DNA of 64,000 bases, taken from assembly GCF_037893015.1 (NCBI RefSeq), contig NC_133666.1, positions 620,973,156-621,037,155 of the forward strand, given 5' to 3'. Positions within the stretch are counted from its first letter, which is position 1; every line of letters starts with the position of its first letter. The stretch comes from Macrotis lagotis. Lineage: Eukaryota > Chordata > Mammalia > Peramelemorphia > Peramelidae. A program made the translations under genes and the position numbers. Below are positions 60,991 through 64,000 of this stretch, in pieces. Below the pieces are notes generated by a model. The model worked only from the letters and a program-made list of their open reading frames with translations. It was not told the DNA's origin and did no database searches.

Positions 60991-62150
60991 GATTTTGATG
61001 GACCCTTTCCCAATCATGCTAGGAAATTAGGATATAAGGTGCCTGCAAGAACTATTGCTAGTCCCAATGGGTATACCAACCCTGGAAGACTGTTGTGAAT
61101 TTTATTCCTTTGTCTAATTATAAAAGAGAGCTTGTGCAGCTCCTGTAACCTAGGGGAACTCGAGTGTCTACTAATCAGATTGTATCCTTTGGTCTGTGTA
61201 TTCTGTCCTAGTGGGAAACTAGCTTCACTTTTGGGGATGCTAATAGGGTTCCCCATCGTTTTATCTGAGGGTAGAAAGTTAAGATCTGCTTTGAGGAGGC
61301 CAGGTCCCTAAGGAGTGGTCAACAATGAGGAACAGCCCAAGATTAATCTGGCTGAATTCATGTAGGAGAAACTACTAGGGGAGTCCCCTCCATTCTCCAC
61401 TGACCCTGACTTAGCTAGCTGGATGGGGGAAGTGATGTTTAGGGACGGTGGACATTCTACCTAGAATGCGGCTGCTCACCCCAACTGGATCCAAGGTCCT
61501 AAAACTGGAACTCCAGGAATTATTCTGTACTAGGGATTGAGACAGAGGGGTGACCAGGCAAGCAAGCCACACCTCAACCTGGAGAACATGAACCCGAAGG
61601 ATAGCAGATACCCTGGTCTCCAACAAAACCTTGATCCTAGCTGAACATCCTTGCCTGAGGCAGAACACTGACCCTAGGGGCATAGATGCCTCAACCCGAG
61701 GCCTAAAACAGCATCCCTAAAGGAAGCGATGTTCTGGTATCATCCAGAGGGGAACTCTGGAAGTGTTGCTAAGGCTTTTTGGAGTTATATGTGGTATCTC
61801 CAAAGAACAGAATGCTGTCTAGGTCACAATAACCCTTACCAGGTTCCAGTGGCTCACTGTTGGGAGAGGTCACTCTTGGGAGACAGAGGCAAGGGAGCGA
61901 GCCTATGAGGCTCCTCAGACTGACAGGAAAGCCCTGCAAGTTCCCAAGCACAATGAAGCCTGCCTCTTTCTGGGAACTAGGCAGGACTTGGCCCAGGTTT
62001 GTTTCCTTCTGATTTTGGGTACAGCCCTGATGGTCGAGCTTTTGTGGAAGGGGGTCCTGGGAGGAGGAAGGCCATGGCAGATCCAAGGTTCGTTATAGCT
62101 CCAGGCTCTCAACTCCACTTGGTCAACTAGTCTTTTAATCCCCATACCAA
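60991..62150. other. Unassigned, moderately GC-rich stretch
   Basis: None of the SINE, L1, L2 or CR1 hallmarks used elsewhere were found here. Base composition is less AT-rich than the rest of the intergenic block. Minus-strand frames of 76 to 105 codons overlap at 61,411-62,145 but look like no family I know. It could be an unrecognised LTR or distal regulatory DNA for the gene at 62.8 kb. Confidence 0.35.
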
Positions 62151-62744
62151 GGACCTTTTAAGTTGTGGTGACATATGGACTTTGGGAAGAGAAAAGCAGC
62201 ATTACAAGATCTAGAATGAGGGTGAGGGATGGCCTTGAATAAAGATTTAAATTGAGGGAATTCAACAGTTTTGAACAGCTTCTAATACAAGAATAGCTCT
62301 TCTTGTCCTTCCTAGGTACAAAGCAGGGCCAGGATCCCATTTCAGTTAAATATGGGAAACAAAGCGAGTCAGAGATGCCCTTGGGTGTATCCTCCAATCC
62401 CGGCCCCTCCCCCAGCCTTCTGGACAAGACAATGGGGCATTGAATTGGATCCCTAGAAAGGGCCCCTTGTTCTCAGGCCTTCACCTCAGCCCAGGACCAT
62501 CCTGCCTGGTCCTGCCACTTCTCTCCCTTTCCCTTGATACTGTCTTGCTTACTCTGCCTCCTAGTCCTACTCTGGGGTCTTTTTTGCTTTGACTCCCTTA
62601 TCCCAACTCCTTAAAGGACCCATAAAGATTAGTAAATGTAAGATAGAATCGTGGGGTTAGTGTTGGAACAGGCTTGGGGCAAAGGGGAGAGGCCTCAGAG
62701 ACTCATGGGCAGTCCCTGCCCAGGCCCCACCCTCCTTCCTTCCC

Positions 62745-62753
62745 TTTATATAG
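62745..62753 (+). promoter_or_regulatory. TATA box of the acidic-protein gene
   Basis: TTTATATAG sits 53 bases before the ATG, which puts the start of transcription near 62,775 and leaves a leader of about 30 bases. CCCCACCCTCC just upstream could be a KLF/CACCC element. A TATA promoter without a CpG island suggests a tissue-restricted gene. Confidence 0.65.
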
Positions 62754-62805
62754 CTGGGTTTGGGTCCAAGATGTTAATGCTTTCTTCCATCATTTGGACG
62801 CAGCC

Positions 62806-62822
62806 ATGGCTCCCAGCCCCCG
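62806..62822 (+). CDS. Acidic-protein gene exon 1 (coding part)
   Basis: Only 17 coding bases (MAPSP and two bases of Arg). Donor GTGAGG. A start exon this short splits the signal peptide. Confidence 0.7.
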
Positions 62823-63669
62823 GTGAGGTCTTGGAACACTGGGTCTAAGATTTTAAGGAAAGGAGGGTTTATAGGTCTTGCTGGACTGGGGATGCTGGGG
62901 TTTGTACCTTAGGAGTCCCTGAACCACCCAGGTAACTCCCCCCTACTCCAATCCCAGGTTCTTGCTACCTGTCTCTTTGCTGATCTTATTTCTGGCTCTA
63001 GTGGCTGCTGAAGGTGAGATTCACTCCCCTTTTCCTTTGTCTATTCTAGGAACTTAGGGGTGGAGAACAGTAACATATCTGGGATCCGTTAAACAGCATT
63101 GGGACCACACAGTGCCATTTAGCCCCATGGGGATCCTATCTATCCTGGTTGTCCTGGGAAGATCCCTATCAGATCACCTGTATGAAGGCAGGACTTTGGG
63201 ATAGGTTGGCCTGAGACCTCTGCCCTACCCCTTCCTTTTGACCCTGTTTCCCAACTTCAGAGGTTCATCTCCATTATGCCCTCCTGAATTTTCTTTCCCA
63301 AAGCAGAAGCTTCGTTGTCAAGCAAACATGCCCTGCAGTCCGAAGATGAAAATGAGGGAAATGCTTTTGAGTCCGAGTCCCAGTCCTCAGACAGCCCTGA
63401 TTCTGATTCTAACCAGAACTCCGTGGGCAAGGATGCAGCTGGTGAGATTCTTCAGGCCAAGCATCAGACAATGACCCTGTAACTGATGGGGCCAAGTTCC
63501 CCTGGCCTAGGCAGGGCTATGGGGAATGAAGCAGTTTGCATCTAAGAATGCCTCTTACCCTTCCTTCTTCACCCCCCCTCCCCTTCTTCACCCCTTGTAG
63601 ACATGCAAGAAGAGGAAGGAGAACAGAAGGATGAGAAAGAAGAATCCCCTCTCCAGAAGACAACCCAAG
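62806..63669 (+). CDS. Secreted acidic serine-rich protein, first 92 residues (partial)
   Basis: Not identified. Joining 62806-62822, 62958-63013, 63307-63441 and 63601-63669 gives an open frame of 92 codons plus one base; the gene continues past the window. The ATG has a good context (CAGCCATGG). A signal peptide is plain: MAPSPR, then FLLPVSLLILFLALVAA, with cleavage likely before or near Glu24. The rest is acidic and Ser-rich (SESQSSDSPDSDSNQNS, MQEEEGEQKDEKEES) and has no Cys so far. The last two introns and the exon 4 donor are phase 1, as in many modular secreted proteins. Possible roles, all unproven: an acidic pro-region before a cationic or lectin domain, an acidic N-terminus before a Ly6 domain as in GPIHBP1, or a milk or mucosal phosphoprotein. 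Confidence 0.7.
62958..63013 (+). CDS. Acidic-protein gene exon 2
   Basis: 56 bases encoding FLLPVSLLILFLALVAAE, the hydrophobic core of the signal peptide. Acceptor TCCCAG, donor GTGAGA. Confidence 0.72.
63307..63441 (+). CDS. Acidic-protein gene exon 3
   Basis: 135 bases encoding ASLSSKHALQSEDENEGNAF and an S/D-rich run ending VGKDAA. Several Ser-x-x-Glu/Asp sites suit casein kinase-type phosphorylation. The acceptor is a tandem AAGCAG. Confidence 0.72.
63601..63669 (+). CDS. Acidic-protein gene exon 4
   Basis: 69 bases encoding MQEEEGEQKDEKEESPLQKT and TQ. Acceptor TTGTAG after a C-rich tract, donor GTGAGT, phase 1. No further exon is evident up to 64,000. Confidence 0.7.
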
Positions 63670-64000
63670 GTGAGTTCAGCATTTTCCACTTGGACCCTAG
63701 GGGAAGGGAATGTGTATGTGTGTAGGCACGATGTAGAGTCAAGAAAGATTAAAGGAAACTGGACAGGAAGTGGAAAGTCAGAAAAAATTAACGAATTTCA
63801 GGTCTTGAAAGAATTAATGGAATTGTGGATCTTTAACTTGGAGGATTAGTATCATCATTGTCACCAAGTGCTTGAAGGATTTGCATGGGCAAGAGGGAGT
63901 TGATTTGCTAGAAGGCAAGGATGATCAGAAATATGGTCAAAGGAAAGGCTTTGCATTCAAGTCAAGTTAGCACAAGATGCCTGCACTCCCTTCGCTTTAA

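Larger units (their letters stand above)
43736..62744. other. Intergenic DNA between DGAT1 and the acidic-protein gene
   Basis: About 19 kb with no recognisable coding exon on either strand. It holds the CR1/L3, L2, L1, MIR and SINE fragments listed separately. Nothing assignable is seen in about 43,740-44,240, 45,220-46,650, 53,410-54,390, 54,900-57,340, 58,520-60,330 and 60,500-60,890. No match to HSF1, the human neighbour, was seen. Confidence 0.75.

Noticed and set aside
61411..62427. Minus-strand frames of 76-105 codons as a possible gene
   Set aside because: No recognisable domain, no supported splice sites, and several overlap each other in different frames; left as an unassigned stretch.

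Overview
The window looks like nuclear DNA of a marsupial. The evidence is a high density of tRNA-derived SINEs of the marsupial MAR1/WSINE type (about 30 copies), many ending in a short oligo(A) tract and flanked by target-site duplications. Alongside them are L1 3' ends and old MIR, L2 and CR1/L3 fragments. The single recognisable full gene is typically vertebrate, with 17 exons and GT-AG introns. The prevalent SINE variant, with TTAATAATTACCTAG in its body, makes me think of an Australian marsupial, perhaps a dasyurid; that is only an impression.

Layout: (1) 1-7,080 is repeat-rich intergenic DNA with SINEs, a long pyrimidine tract and an LTR-like repeat whose 3' part is present twice. (2) 7,080-7,700 is a CpG island that holds the promoter and first coding exon of DGAT1. 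(3) 7,447-43,135 is the complete DGAT1 coding sequence on the + strand: 17 coding exons and 499 codons, every junction in frame. Introns 1, 2 and 5 (15.8, 7.9 and 8.4 kb) are swollen by repeats, while exons 6-17 lie within 2.5 kb. (4) 43,136-43,735 is the DGAT1 3'UTR, with an ATTAAA signal. (5) 43,740-62,700 is intergenic DNA dominated by decayed CR1/L3, L2, L1 and SINE copies; I see no gene in it. (6) 62,745-64,000 holds a TATA promoter and the first four exons of an unidentified gene for a secreted, very acidic, serine-rich protein that runs off the window.

DGAT1 makes triacylglycerol from diacylglycerol and acyl-CoA in the endoplasmic reticulum. The downstream gene has no evident functional link to it. 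In human, HSF1 lies tail-to-tail against DGAT1; no HSF1 exon is visible here.

No previously undescribed biological system is obvious. The best unexplained structure is in DGAT1 intron 1. A ~248 bp segment at 17.4 kb has an inverted, roughly 96% identical copy inside a SINE at 16.5 kb. It also has a second, ~99% identical partial copy at 19.5 kb, flanked by 29 bp direct repeats. The next most interesting item is the acidic secreted-protein gene at the right edge.
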